In this document: positions 27,276 to 36,480 of the stretch, one piece after another
Position numbering within the stretch: the first letter of the stretch is position 1
Layout of the letters: every line of letters begins with the position of its first letter
NCBI GenBank assembly: GCA_937868095.1
Contig: CALMLO010000033.1
Span: forward strand, 1-64,000
Source: an uncultured Phycisphaerales bacterium
Lineage (GTDB): Bacteria > Planctomycetota > Phycisphaerae > Sedimentisphaerales > Anaerohalosphaeraceae
Direction of reading: 5' to 3'
Length of the DNA: 64,000 bases
Position numbers and translations under genes: made by a program
Notes under the pieces: model-generated
The model's input: only the letters and a program-made list of their open reading frames with translations
Databases searched by the model: none
Told to the model about the DNA's origin: nothing

Positions 27276-27953
27276 ATGAAACGGTTTGCAGTAATTGGAC
27301 TGGGACGATTCGGGAAGAAACTGGCCGCTGCGCTGGCGATGAGCGGCGCGGAAGTAATCGCGATTGACCGCGAGCGGGATGTAATTGAAGACATTCGCGA
27401 CCAGGTAAGTCATGCCGTACGGCTGGACAGCACCGACCTCAATGCCCTTCGCGCCCAGGGAGTGGACAAGGTGGAGGCGGCTATTGTGGGAATGGGGGAA
27501 CGGGGCCGCGGATTTGAATCCGCCATTTTGACGGTGGTGAATCTGAAACAACTGGGAGTGCCGGAAATCTATGCACGGGCCGCCGACCTGACGGCCGGAG
27601 AGGTCTTCAGTGCGGTGGGGGCTACGGAAGTGATTTACCCTGAACTTGAAACCGCCCAGCGGTGGGCCTACAAACTGATTGCTCCGCACATCGAGGAAAA
27701 AATAGACTTTGCGCCCGGGTACAGTCTGGCGCGGGTGAAGGCGCCCGGCAGTTTTCACGGCAAAACCGTCCGCGATCTTCAGCTGCGGCAAAAGTACAAT
27801 GTGAATCTGGTAGCGATCAAACGGGAAGGCGGGCCGCACACCGAGGAAGAGAACATTATCAACGTGCCGATGCCCGATACGGTTATTTATGCGGGCGATA
27901 TTCTTATGGTGGCCGGCACGGATAAAGATTTGGCTCGACTGCCGCAGGAATAA
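27276..27953 (+). CDS. TrkA/KtrA-type potassium channel gating protein
   Basis: 225-residue RCK protein. The N-terminal Rossmann domain has the nucleotide-binding motif GLGRFGKKLA (about 8-17) and an acidic residue after the second strand (AIDRERD). The RCK-C domain follows from about 135. It forms a cytoplasmic ring under the TrkH-type pore and gates it in response to nucleotides. AGGAG lies 7 bases before the ATG. Confidence 0.95.
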   Translation: MKRFAVIGLGRFGKKLAAALAMSGAEVIAIDRERDVIEDIRDQVSHAVRLDSTDLNALRAQGVDKVEAAIVGMGERGRGFESAILTVVNLKQLGVPEIYARAADLTAGEVFSAVGATEVIYPELETAQRWAYKLIAPHIEEKIDFAPGYSLARVKAPGSFHGKTVRDLQLRQKYNVNLVAIKREGGPHTEEENIINVPMPDTVIYAGDILMVAGTDKDLARLPQE

Positions 27954-27956
27954 GCT

Positions 27957-28814
27957 GTGAATAAGACTGCCGACCGGTTTCTTTTTGTTTCAGACTTAGA
28001 TGGGACGCTGCTGCGGAGCGACGGGACTCTTTCGGAGGATTCCCGCCGGCGGCTGAAAGAGCTGCTGGAGGCAGGTCTGTGCTTCACGGTCGCCAGCGCT
28101 CGGACGTGGAGCGAGATTGCGCCGGTGCTGGAGGGGCTTCCGCTGCGTTTGCCGGTTATCGCCGTCAATGGGGCTTTTCTGTCGGATTTTGCCACCGGGC
28201 GGCCGCTGCGCATCAAGGCGCTGCCTGCTGAACTGGCAGCGAATCTCTATGAAGAGATACGGCGGGTCGGGTTAAGTCCTTTTCTCTGCGCCTTCGATGG
28301 AACCGGCGACAAACTTTATTATTGTGAATTGCTCAATGAACAGATGCGATGGTTTCACGAGATTCTGACGACGCACAATCGGGCGCGGCTGTGCCGGCTG
28401 GAACCGCTTGAAAAGGCCCTTTCGCTGCAGGTGGTTTCATTTGCTGTGATGGGCGACGAGCGGCCGGTTGCCGAGTTGGCCCGCCGTCTGGATGAACAAT
28501 ATGCCGGCCGGCTTGAATGCTTTCATTTTCAAAATCCCTACACCGACGGACACTGGTGGCTGACGATTCACGATGCCGGCGCGTGCAAATCCAAGGCCCT
28601 TTGTGAATTGGCTCACCTGTACGGCTTTTCGATGAAGGATGTCGTGGTATTCGGCGACGAGATTAACGATGTGCAGATGTTCCGGGCGGCCGGGCGGGCG
28701 GTGGCCGTAGCCAACGCTCACGAAACGGTAAAATCCTGCGCCGATGAAATTATCGCCTCCAACGATGAAGACGCCGTCGTCCGCTATATCTGCCGCACTC
28801 TTCAGGGCATCTGA
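27957..28814 (+). CDS. Cof-type HAD-superfamily phosphatase
   Basis: 285 residues from a GTG start three bases after the trkA stop. Motif I DLDGTLL carries the nucleophilic Asp; motif II is the VASARTW region; motif IV GDEINDVQMFRAAG ends the core. The type IIB cap lies between them. Such enzymes dephosphorylate sugar phosphates, FMN or similar; the substrate is not predictable. Tight spacing suggests it is translated with the potassium genes. Confidence 0.92.
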   Translation: MNKTADRFLFVSDLDGTLLRSDGTLSEDSRRRLKELLEAGLCFTVASARTWSEIAPVLEGLPLRLPVIAVNGAFLSDFATGRPLRIKALPAELAANLYEEIRRVGLSPFLCAFDGTGDKLYYCELLNEQMRWFHEILTTHNRARLCRLEPLEKALSLQVVSFAVMGDERPVAELARRLDEQYAGRLECFHFQNPYTDGHWWLTIHDAGACKSKALCELAHLYGFSMKDVVVFGDEINDVQMFRAAGRAVAVANAHETVKSCADEIIASNDEDAVVRYICRTLQGI

Positions 28815-28888
28815 CTGTTGTTTCATCACTGCCGAGGCCGTACAAAGGCGGTAAAAGAATGCTTATCGAAAGCACAGACTGAGAGCGG

Positions 28889-30694
28889 ATGGCTCACAAA
28901 AGGAACAATCTGACTCGTTTTCTTGGGTATGTTCGGCCGTACAGCGGGTATCTGGTGCTGGCGGCAGCGGGCGGGATTGTCAAGTTCACTGTGCCTCTGC
29001 TGACCCCGCAGGTGACCCGCTATCTGCTGGATAAGGTCTTTTTGAGTTCATCTCTGACGGCGGCGGAGAAAGTCCGCCAGCTGTGGCTGTGCACGGGCGG
29101 GCTGGCGGCTGTGTTTGTGTTTATTTATGCTCCGTGTGTCTATCTTCGGCACCTCTGCGCCGACAAGGCCAGCCATCGGGCCGTATTCAGGCTGCGCTGC
29201 GACCTTTACTACCGCATTCTGCGTCTCTCGGCGTCCTTCTTCAGCCGGCACAGAAGCGGCGAAATTGTGTCGCGGCTGATCAGCGATGTAGCCCTGGCTC
29301 AGAATCTGGTCGGCACGGCTCTGACGAATACCTGGATGGATGCCATTGCCCTGATTGTCATTCTGATTTTTCTGTTCCGCATCGATGTTCCGGCGGCGCT
29401 AGTGGCGCTGGGGACCTATCCGGTTTATCTGTTTTTCTTCCGGAAATTCAAAAGCAGAATCCGTACAGCCACGATGCGCATCCAGGATGAACTGGCGGCG
29501 ATGGCCGGCGATATGAGCGAACGCATCTCCGCTACGACGGTCATTCACGCCTTCGGGCGGGAACAAACGGAAAAACAGCGATTTCACAGGCAGTCGGAAA
29601 AACTTTTTTCCATCAATATGGAGCGGATTCTGATTCAGGGGCTCAATCAGGCCGTTACCGGAACCCTCATCGGCCTTGCTCCGCTGATTGTGATTTCCTT
29701 CGGGGGGATGCGTGTTCTTAAAGGGGCGATGACGGTCGGCGATTTAATTGCCGTTATGCTGTATCTCGGCCCGCTCTATCTGCCGCTGCAGCGGCTTTCG
29801 GAACTCAATGTCGTGATGGCCAACGCGCTGGCGGCGCTGGAGCGAATCTTTCAGATTATGGATGAGCAGCCCGAAATCGTGAACCGTCCGGATGCGATTG
29901 AGCTGCCTGCTGTGCAGGGGCTGGTGGAGTTTGACCATGTTCAGTTTGGTTATGAGCCGGACCGTCCTGTTCTGAATGATATTTGTTTTGCGGCCGAACC
30001 GGGGCGCAGAATTGCGCTGGTCGGCCCCAGCGGTTCCGGGAAAAGCACGCTGGTCAGTCTTATTCCCCGCTTTTATGATGTGCAGAAAGGAGCCGTGCGC
30101 ATCGACGGCTATGACGTGCGGGATATCAAAATCCAGTCGCTCCGCAAAGCCGTCGGAATGGTTCTTCAGGACCCGATCCTTTTCAGCGGCACTATTCGGG
30201 AAAACATCCTTTACGGGAATCCTTCCGCAAGCGACCAGCAGGTAGTGGAGGCGGCTCGGGCGGCGCATGCGCTGGAGTTTATCCAGGCCCTGCCCAACGG
30301 ATTTGATACGGAGGTTGGCGAGCGGGGTCTGATGCTGTCCGGCGGGCAGAAACAGCGGATTACCATTGCCAGGGCTTTCCTGAAAAATCCTTCTATTCTT
30401 ATTTTCGATGAGGCCACCAGTTCTCTGGACTGCGAATCGGAATACTGGATTCAGCAGGCGATGAAAACTCTGATTGAGGGCCGGACAACTTTTATTATTG
30501 CCCACCGGCTGGCGACTATCATCGGAGCCGACTGGATACTGGTGCTTCAGAACGGCCGCATTGCAGAACAGGGCACGCATGAACAGCTGCTGCCGGCGGG
30601 CGGTATTTATCGCAACTTTTTCCGCAGACAAATTGAATCGGCTCCGCTGGATTTGCTGCAAAATCCTCTTCTTTTGAATCAAGAAATTTTTTGA
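28889..30694 (+). CDS. MsbA-like ABC exporter (fused permease and ATPase)
   Basis: 601-residue half-transporter. Six membrane helices fill about 1-310. The ATPase domain (about 345-585) has Walker A GPSGSGKST, signature LSGGQKQR, Walker B ILIFDEATSSLD and the switch histidine in IIAHRL. It resembles lipid flippases such as MsbA, but a drug or peptide exporter is possible. An 11-bp perfect dyad overlaps its stop codon. Confidence 0.94.
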   Translation: MAHKRNNLTRFLGYVRPYSGYLVLAAAGGIVKFTVPLLTPQVTRYLLDKVFLSSSLTAAEKVRQLWLCTGGLAAVFVFIYAPCVYLRHLCADKASHRAVFRLRCDLYYRILRLSASFFSRHRSGEIVSRLISDVALAQNLVGTALTNTWMDAIALIVILIFLFRIDVPAALVALGTYPVYLFFFRKFKSRIRTATMRIQDELAAMAGDMSERISATTVIHAFGREQTEKQRFHRQSEKLFSINMERILIQGLNQAVTGTLIGLAPLIVISFGGMRVLKGAMTVGDLIAVMLYLGPLYLPLQRLSELNVVMANALAALERIFQIMDEQPEIVNRPDAIELPAVQGLVEFDHVQFGYEPDRPVLNDICFAAEPGRRIALVGPSGSGKSTLVSLIPRFYDVQKGAVRIDGYDVRDIKIQSLRKAVGMVLQDPILFSGTIRENILYGNPSASDQQVVEAARAAHALEFIQALPNGFDTEVGERGLMLSGGQKQRITIARAFLKNPSILIFDEATSSLDCESEYWIQQAMKTLIEGRTTFIIAHRLATIIGADWILVLQNGRIAEQGTHEQLLPAGGIYRNFFRRQIESAPLDLLQNPLLLNQEIF

Positions 30695-30708
30695 CAGAAA
30701 TTTCTTGA
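30679..30708. promoter_or_regulatory. 11-bp perfect inverted repeat overlapping a -35 box
   Basis: TCAAGAAATTT (30679-30689) and AAATTTCTTGA (30698-30708) are perfect inverted arms around an 8-base centre. The left half spans the end of the ABC exporter gene and the right arm enters the -35 box at 30705. No T-run follows, so an operator seems likelier than a terminator. Confidence 0.5.
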
Positions 30709-30732
30709 CTTTGGACTCAAGTCTTTTATAGT
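30705..30732 (+). promoter_or_regulatory. Promoter of the large secreted protein gene
   Basis: TTGACT (30705-30710), a 16-base spacer and TATAGT (30727-30732) lie about 115 bases before the ATG at 30846. The 11-bp dyad overlaps the -35 box. Confidence 0.6.
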
Positions 30733-30845
30733 CAGATTCAAAGGACGGACAAAAAACCCCTACGCTTTCTGCACTATCCGCTCTGTTTAAAGTTTGGCTT
30801 CGCACAGAGAAACGGTTTTTGGTCAAAAAATGGAGGGTTTGAATT

Positions 30846-33800
30846 ATGTCTAAAAAGTCTACATTTTTCACCTTTATTATCCTCTTCGGTTTCGACCTCA
30901 CTTTCGCAGCGGATGGAGACCTGCTTTGGAATTTTGGCGGGGTTTCCATCCCCATCACCGGGACTAACTTGAATTTTTTTGATCTTGCAACAGACCAGGA
31001 CGGCGGAATCTTCTTTGCCTGGGAAGTAGACGCCAGCTATCAGGTTCGACTGCAGCGGGTGGATTATACCGGACAAACCAGCGGATATTTTCCCGGACCG
31101 GCCTGGTCTTCGGAGGTGGTTCTTTCCTCGGGTCTGGAGAATCAAAACCCGGATGTGATTTCTGACGGCAACGGCGGGGCTTTCGTCGCCTGGGTGGAAA
31201 AGATCAGCGAAACTCCTCCTGTTAATACATGGGTGTACAAAGCCCAGCGGGTTAACAGCTCGGGAACAAAACTGTGGGCCTCTGCGGTGACCTTGACCAG
31301 TTCTTATACGGCCAGCGGAACCAGCCAACCCAAACCGATTCTGGTTGGCGACGGCGGCAACGGTGCCTATGTCGTGATGCAGTATAACTATGCCTGTCAC
31401 GTGGTTCATTTTAACGAAAACGGGGTCCTCACAGGCAGGGTGGACGGTCTAAGCATGGATTTCACCATGAAGGATGCCGTCTCAGACGGGGCGGGCGGCG
31501 TGATTGCGACGGGTCTGAGCAGTGTGCAGGTGGCTGCCAACCGTGCGGCTGTCAGCGGAAGCAGTGTTGCGGCCTTGTGGGGGTCGGGCGTGACAGTGGG
31601 AAATACGACACATACTACTACGGCTGTTCACGCGGTCTCTGATGGACATGGCGGAGCGATTGTCTGCTGGAATACAAGCGACAATGTGCGGATTCAACGG
31701 ATCAATTATGCCGGCTCGGTGCTCTGGCAGGCGGGCGGGCTGGAGCTGGTGTCAGCGGCCGCCGTAGGCGGAAGCGCCTGGACGTACGGCATCAGTTCGG
31801 ATGTATGCAGCAACGGGGCCGAAGGAGCGTATGCGGTCTGGACAGACTGGCGGAACGAACCAGCGTACGGCGGCAACTGCGATATTTATGCGCAGCATAT
31901 CGACTCCGACGGCACTATTCGATGGGCACTGTACGGCATCCGCATTAATAATCTGCCGGCCGGCTCGCAGCGGAATCCGGTGATTTGTGCCGACAGCACC
32001 GGCGGCGCGATTGCGGCCTGGCAGGATTACTATTATTTGAGTTACAATATCCGCGCCTGTCGGGTTAATGCAGAGGGTTCTTTAGTCTGGTCGAACTGGG
32101 TGATTAACGATGACGGGTATCCCGACAATCCAGGCGCGGAGCAGTCGTATCCGAAAATCCTCTTCGCCAACGACGGCCCCTCCCCTGTCGGCGCCATTAT
32201 CGCCTGGAAAGATAAGCGGTCGGCCCTGGACAACTACTGCCAGAAAATGGAAATCAACACCCTTTGGGCGCCGCTGGCTCCATCGAACCTGACGGCGGCG
32301 GTAACGTCTCCGCAAATCCATCTGCAATGGAAAGACAATTCAGCCAATGAAAACGGCTTCGAGATCGAATACAAGCAATGGAGTCGTTTTTTGACGGAAC
32401 CGGCGTCGTGGACTGTTCTGGACAGTGTCGGCGCCAACGTGATGTCTTATCAACTGAACGAAATCACTTACAACAACTATTACAAATTCCGGCTTTGCGC
32501 CTTCAACAGCGAGGGATTCTCCGACTACTCCAATACGGCAACGGTGCTGGTGGGGCTCTTCCTGTATTCGATTACGGTTACGCAGCCGAACGGGGGCCAG
32601 AGTTGGCCTGCGGGGGCCGTACGGGAAATTACGTGGGCTTCCACCGGGGGGATTCCCTCGGTGCAGATTGACTATTCTCTGGACGGAGGCAGCCACTGGA
32701 TGGATCCGCCGATTGCGGCCTCAACGGCCAATGACGGCTCATTCCTGTGGACCGTGCCGAACACACCCAGCGACAACTGTATTATACGGATTCAGGATGC
32801 TTCCGACGGGGCTCCGCATGACCTGAGCAATCAGCCGTTTCGGATTACGCCGGCAGCTCCAGACCTGGTGATTGAATCGTTTGTCTGTGAGCAGCAGCAG
32901 ACGGCGATTCAGGATCAGGTACTGACATTTCACTGCACGGTTCGGAATATCGGCTCCCAAGGCACCGGCCGTTCCTTCTATATGGACTTTTATCCAAACC
33001 GCTCCGTCCCGCCAGGCAAGGAGGAGGGGGAATTATTTTGCTTGATTCCCAGTCTGGGGCCGGATGAGACGTACACGTGGAACTTTTCTTATACTTATCC
33101 GATTCCAGGACCGCAGTCGATTTATGTACAGGTGGACATGGACCAGTACGTTGCGGAGGCCGATGAAGATAACAATGTGCTGGGGCCGCATGCCCTTGAT
33201 ATCCATGAATTTGAGTTTATCGAGGATACCTCCGTGACGCCCGATTGGTGGTTTGGCGGCGACAACCGAGAAGGATGGACGCGCAATGTCGGATACGGGC
33301 AGAGTTTTACCTTCCCCCGCAGCGCGCACGTGGATTACGCGGGATTTCATCTCAAGGAGAAGTTTGATTATTACGAAAATCCCACAGGAGTCGGTCATGC
33401 CGTTACCCTGATCCTGAATATTCGCGCCGAGGACGGAACAATCGTAAAAACAGTTTCCAAGAACCTGCCGGCCTCGTTCAATGGCGGCTGGGTGTTCTTT
33501 GATGTGGATGCCGATCTGTGGGCCAGCGATACATACATCTTCACCTGTTATCTGCAGAACGGACATGTTAATGATCTCACGTCATATATACGGGCTCGGA
33601 ATGATGACCCGTGGCCTGACAGCCAGGGATATATCCAGAATAATCGAACCGCTCCCTATGACATGGAGGACTGGAGCAGTTGGAATACACATCTGTGGGA
33701 TTTCAATTTCCGGATTGCAGGGTTCTATACCGACCTGAGTCCATCAGACTTTCTCCGCGATTATCAGGTCAACCTGGCGGATTTTGCCCAGTTAGCCCAG

Positions 33801-34316
33801 CAGTGGCTTCAAGCAGACTGCATCCTGCCCGGCTGGTGCAGCGGGACGGATTTGGACTACTCCGGCGGAATTGACCTGGACGATTTGGACCAGTGGACGG
33901 AGGATTGGCTGTGGGAAGGATACGGGGCGCTGGAGAAGGCGGATATTGCGGCGATGGATGCCCAGTTGTCCAGTGCGCCGATTTACGGCTCGAACGGCAG
34001 CCAATTCTGGCCGGGAACATACTTTGTTTACGTCACCAACAGCGGGCGGTACGGCAAGTTTATTGCAGAAAAGTACGAACCGGCAGAAAACCATCGACTG
34101 ACGATTGGCTGGATTACGTATAATGCGGACGGAACGATTTATTCGACCGGCACGGGCTTAAACATCCGTGGAACCTTTAGCTGCGACCTTGACCTCGGAA
34201 TGGAAGGCGACACGGACGTGGACTGGAAATGGACAATGCACACTTCCACGGAGCGGGCTCTGGAGCCGCGCAACGGGGCGAGATTTAAGCTGATGTACCG
34301 CTCACCGGCGCCGTAA
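30846..34316 (+). CDS. Large secreted multidomain protein with internal dockerin-like module
   Basis: 1156 residues with a signal peptide ending near FDLTFAA. Residues 30-470 hold repeats of the type DGNGGAFVAWVE and DGHGGAIVCWNT, probably a beta-propeller. Then come a fibronectin type III domain (about 475-572), a beta-sandwich of the YSLDGGSHW type (575-669), a CARDB-like domain (672-789) starting DLVIESFVC, an unrecognised beta region (790-960), a dockerin-like pair of acidic loops (966-1030, with VNLADFAQLAQQWL and GIDLDDLDQWTEDWL) and a further C-terminal beta domain. The dockerin-like module is usually terminal in this group, but here about 125 residues follow it. GGAGGG precedes the ATG. 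Substrate or role is unknown; cell-surface or polysaccharide-binding function is likely. Confidence 0.85.
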   Translation: MSKKSTFFTFIILFGFDLTFAADGDLLWNFGGVSIPITGTNLNFFDLATDQDGGIFFAWEVDASYQVRLQRVDYTGQTSGYFPGPAWSSEVVLSSGLENQNPDVISDGNGGAFVAWVEKISETPPVNTWVYKAQRVNSSGTKLWASAVTLTSSYTASGTSQPKPILVGDGGNGAYVVMQYNYACHVVHFNENGVLTGRVDGLSMDFTMKDAVSDGAGGVIATGLSSVQVAANRAAVSGSSVAALWGSGVTVGNTTHTTTAVHAVSDGHGGAIVCWNTSDNVRIQRINYAGSVLWQAGGLELVSAAAVGGSAWTYGISSDVCSNGAEGAYAVWTDWRNEPAYGGNCDIYAQHIDSDGTIRWALYGIRINNLPAGSQRNPVICADSTGGAIAAWQDYYYLSYNIRACRVNAEGSLVWSNWVINDDGYPDNPGAEQSYPKILFANDGPSPVGAIIAWKDKRSALDNYCQKMEINTLWAPLAPSNLTAAVTSPQIHLQWKDNSANENGFEIEYKQWSRFLTEPASWTVLDSVGANVMSYQLNEITYNNYYKFRLCAFNSEGFSDYSNTATVLVGLFLYSITVTQPNGGQSWPAGAVREITWASTGGIPSVQIDYSLDGGSHWMDPPIAASTANDGSFLWTVPNTPSDNCIIRIQDASDGAPHDLSNQPFRITPAAPDLVIESFVCEQQQTAIQDQVLTFHCTVRNIGSQGTGRSFYMDFYPNRSVPPGKEEGELFCLIPSLGPDETYTWNFSYTYPIPGPQSIYVQVDMDQYVAEADEDNNVLGPHALDIHEFEFIEDTSVTPDWWFGGDNREGWTRNVGYGQSFTFPRSAHVDYAGFHLKEKFDYYENPTGVGHAVTLILNIRAEDGTIVKTVSKNLPASFNGGWVFFDVDADLWASDTYIFTCYLQNGHVNDLTSYIRARNDDPWPDSQGYIQNNRTAPYDMEDWSSWNTHLWDFNFRIAGFYTDLSPSDFLRDYQVNLADFAQLAQQWLQADCILPGWCSGTDLDYSGGIDLDDLDQWTEDWLWEGYGALEKADIAAMDAQLSSAPIYGSNGSQFWPGTYFVYVTNSGRYGKFIAEKYEPAENHRLTIGWITYNADGTIYSTGTGLNIRGTFSCDLDLGMEGDTDVDWKWTMHTSTERALEPRNGARFKLMYRSPAP

Positions 34317-34363
34317 AGCCGTGTCTGAACGGCGAACTGTCTGCGGCAGTGCCGCGGCTGGTC

Positions 34364-35431
34364 TCAAGAGGAAAGAGAGCGGTGCCTGCGGAGGGCCTCG
34401 AGGAAGGTCTGCATATCGTTGGGCAGCGGGGCCTCAAACTTCATTGGCTCTCCGGTGGCCGGATGGGTCAGTTCGAGCGTCCAAGCGTGCAGGGCTGTAC
34501 GGGCAATAAGGGGACTTTCGGGGGCGGGTGTGCGATCCTCAATCTGCCAGGGATAAACGACCTTGCCGCCGTAAAGGTCGTCGGCCACAATCGGATGCTT
34601 CAGCCAGGACAAGTGCACGCGAATCTGATGGGTGCGTCCGGTTTTTAGGTCGAGTTTGAGCAGACTGTATCCGCGAAACGCCTCAAGCACTTCATAAATG
34701 GTAACTGCTTCTTTGCCGATATCGGGCCGAATAGAAAACTTTTCCCGGATATAGGGATGCACCCCCAACGGCTGATTGATGCAGTCAGCCCGAAGCGGCG
34801 GCGTTCCGTGGACGATTGCCAGATAGGTTTTTTTGGTCAGTCGGTCGGCAAACTGCCGGGAGAGTTTCCAGTGGGAGGTGTCGTCTTTGGCGACTACCAG
34901 CACCCCTGTTGTGTTGCGGTCAAGGCGATGGACAATGCCCGGCCGCCATGGGTCAGTGCCCTGGGACAGTTTCTGATAGTGATAGACCAAGGCGTTCACG
35001 AGGGTGCCGTGTTTGCAGCCGCGGGCCGGATGCACAATCAAATCCGCCTGCTTGTTCACCACCAGCATATAATCGTCTTCGTAAAGGACATCGAGCGGAA
35101 TATCCTCCGGTATGAGCTCGCGCATGGGGCGCGGGGGGAGAATCAAATCAATCTCATCGCCGGGATTCAGCTGGCAGCTGGGCTTGGCCGGCCGGCCGTT
35201 GACATTGACCCCCTGCTCCTTAATCAACTTCTGAAGGCGTGTTCGGCTGAAGTGGCTGAATCGTCCGCACAGATATTTATCGAGACGGCGAAACTTCAGA
35301 TTGGAACCGACGCGAAAGCAAAGGCGCTGTCCGGCCAGTTCTTCCGACTCATCAATGGTTTCTTCGTCGCTTCCTTCCTGGGGAAGTTTGGGCTCCAGCG
35401 GCGAGAAAGGATATTCATCCGGAACCGTCAT
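34364..35431 (-). CDS. RluD-family 23S rRNA pseudouridine synthase
   Basis: 355 residues. An S4 RNA-binding domain (about 45-105, LDKYLCGRFSHFSRTRLQKLI) precedes the RluA/RluD catalytic domain with the nucleophile in HRLDRNTTGV and the GRTHQIRVHL motif. It isomerises uridines in 23S rRNA helix 69 or similar sites; RluC or RluA specificity cannot be excluded. It begins 4 bases after the TPR membrane gene, so both are translated from one leftward message. Confidence 0.94.
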   Translation of the reverse strand: MTVPDEYPFSPLEPKLPQEGSDEETIDESEELAGQRLCFRVGSNLKFRRLDKYLCGRFSHFSRTRLQKLIKEQGVNVNGRPAKPSCQLNPGDEIDLILPPRPMRELIPEDIPLDVLYEDDYMLVVNKQADLIVHPARGCKHGTLVNALVYHYQKLSQGTDPWRPGIVHRLDRNTTGVLVVAKDDTSHWKLSRQFADRLTKKTYLAIVHGTPPLRADCINQPLGVHPYIREKFSIRPDIGKEAVTIYEVLEAFRGYSLLKLDLKTGRTHQIRVHLSWLKHPIVADDLYGGKVVYPWQIEDRTPAPESPLIARTALHAWTLELTHPATGEPMKFEAPLPNDMQTFLEALRRHRSLSS

Positions 35432-35435
35432 ACCA

Positions 35436-36272
35436 CTACGGAGCGGCCGGCGAAGAGGAGGAAGCAGCCGGTTCGGGTGCGGGTGCAGTCGGCGGAGTTA
35501 CTGGGGCTGCGGGGGCCGGCTCAGAAGAAGAGGTTGGCGATTGGGCAGCCGGTGCCTCGGGCTGCTGGGTGTCCGCAGCCGGCTGGTCTTGCTGGGGCTC
35601 CGGAGCCGGCGCCGGCGCGAAGACGACTTTTACCGCATTGTCCTCCAAGAGGTCCAGCCGACGTTTGGCCTGTTCGATTACGGAAGTGCCTGCATAGGCC
35701 GTATTTTGAATGATTTGCGTATACACCTGGCGGGCCTGCTCGTATTGGCCGGCTTCTTCGGCACACAAGCCCAGAGCCAGTTCGGCCAACCCTTTCAGGG
35801 TGGGCGATTGGGCTGTTTCGAGGGCCTCTTTGCAGGCACTTTCCGCCTTGGACAGATTGGCGGAGATGGTTTCCGGGCTGGGCTGTTCATCCAGATGCAG
35901 GGCCGCCCGCAGCAATTTGGCGGACTCGAGAAGAGCAATGGCCGCTAAGTCTTTCTGGCTGGTGGAGGACGCGGCGGTTCGGAGTTCCTCGGCAGCGGAT
36001 TCAAGCAGAGAAGCAGGACGAACCTCCCCTTCCGCCTGGGCGGCACGGCTCATCGCCTCGCGAGCACTTTGAATGCGGGAGACCATCGTGGTCTGCTCGC
36101 TTCGGCGGCTCTGGTGACGGAAGTGCTTGTAAAGCGGGATTCCGAGCAGGGCAATCAGGATCAAACACACCCCGATAATCTGATTGGAATAGCGCTGCAT
36201 AAAATCGGGCAGCCGGGCGAGAAAGTCGGCCAACTCATTGGTCTTCAATTCATGACGATGCTCTGTATCCAT
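35436..36272 (-). CDS. Membrane-anchored TPR-like protein with Ala/Pro tail
   Basis: 278 residues from the ATG at 36272. A short cytoplasmic start with ELADFLARLPDF is followed by one membrane helix (about 30-50, IIGVCLILIALLGIPLY). About 65-220 are Ala-rich helices with the TPR signatures GLAELALGLCAEEAGQYEQAR and VYTQIIQNT. The last 60 residues are an Ala/Pro/Glu low-complexity tail. The layout matches YfgM-like proteins that sit at the membrane with secretion chaperones. It is coupled to the rluD-like gene. Confidence 0.8.
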   Translation of the reverse strand: MDTEHRHELKTNELADFLARLPDFMQRYSNQIIGVCLILIALLGIPLYKHFRHQSRRSEQTTMVSRIQSAREAMSRAAQAEGEVRPASLLESAAEELRTAASSTSQKDLAAIALLESAKLLRAALHLDEQPSPETISANLSKAESACKEALETAQSPTLKGLAELALGLCAEEAGQYEQARQVYTQIIQNTAYAGTSVIEQAKRRLDLLEDNAVKVVFAPAPAPEPQQDQPAADTQQPEAPAAQSPTSSSEPAPAAPVTPPTAPAPEPAASSSSPAAP

Positions 36273-36376
36273 AACGATTCCTGGTTTGCTCCTGTGCCGG
36301 CTGCTTTCAGGTCTGTGCGGCTTTCCCGGCTTCAAAACCGCCTGCTTTTTGAACTCCTGTATTTCCGAAACACCTT

Positions 36377-36405
36377 ATTATAAAAAGTTTACTTTTGACA
36401 GGCAA
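36377..36405 (-). promoter_or_regulatory. Leftward promoter for the TPR/rluD unit
   Basis: On the minus strand TTGCCT (36400-36405), a 17-base spacer and a perfect TATAAT (36377-36382). Its -35 box overlaps the -35 box of the rightward promoter by one base. Confidence 0.65.
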
Positions 36406-36423
36406 GAACTCTTTCCGCATACT
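36395..36423 (+). promoter_or_regulatory. Rightward promoter for the S55 peptidase operon
   Basis: A perfect TTGACA at 36395-36400 is followed after 17 bases by CATACT (36418-36423). The -10 match is weaker. It lies about 60 bases before the ATG at 36481. Confidence 0.45.
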
Positions 36424-36480
36424 AATAGCGTCCTTTCGGCGGCAGCAAAATGATTGTTTGAAACGATTGAGGAAGCACAA

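Noticed and set aside
29744-30958. Leftward 404-codon frame opposite the ABC exporter
   Set aside because: Overlaps the exporter ATPase domain on the other strand and has no domain match.
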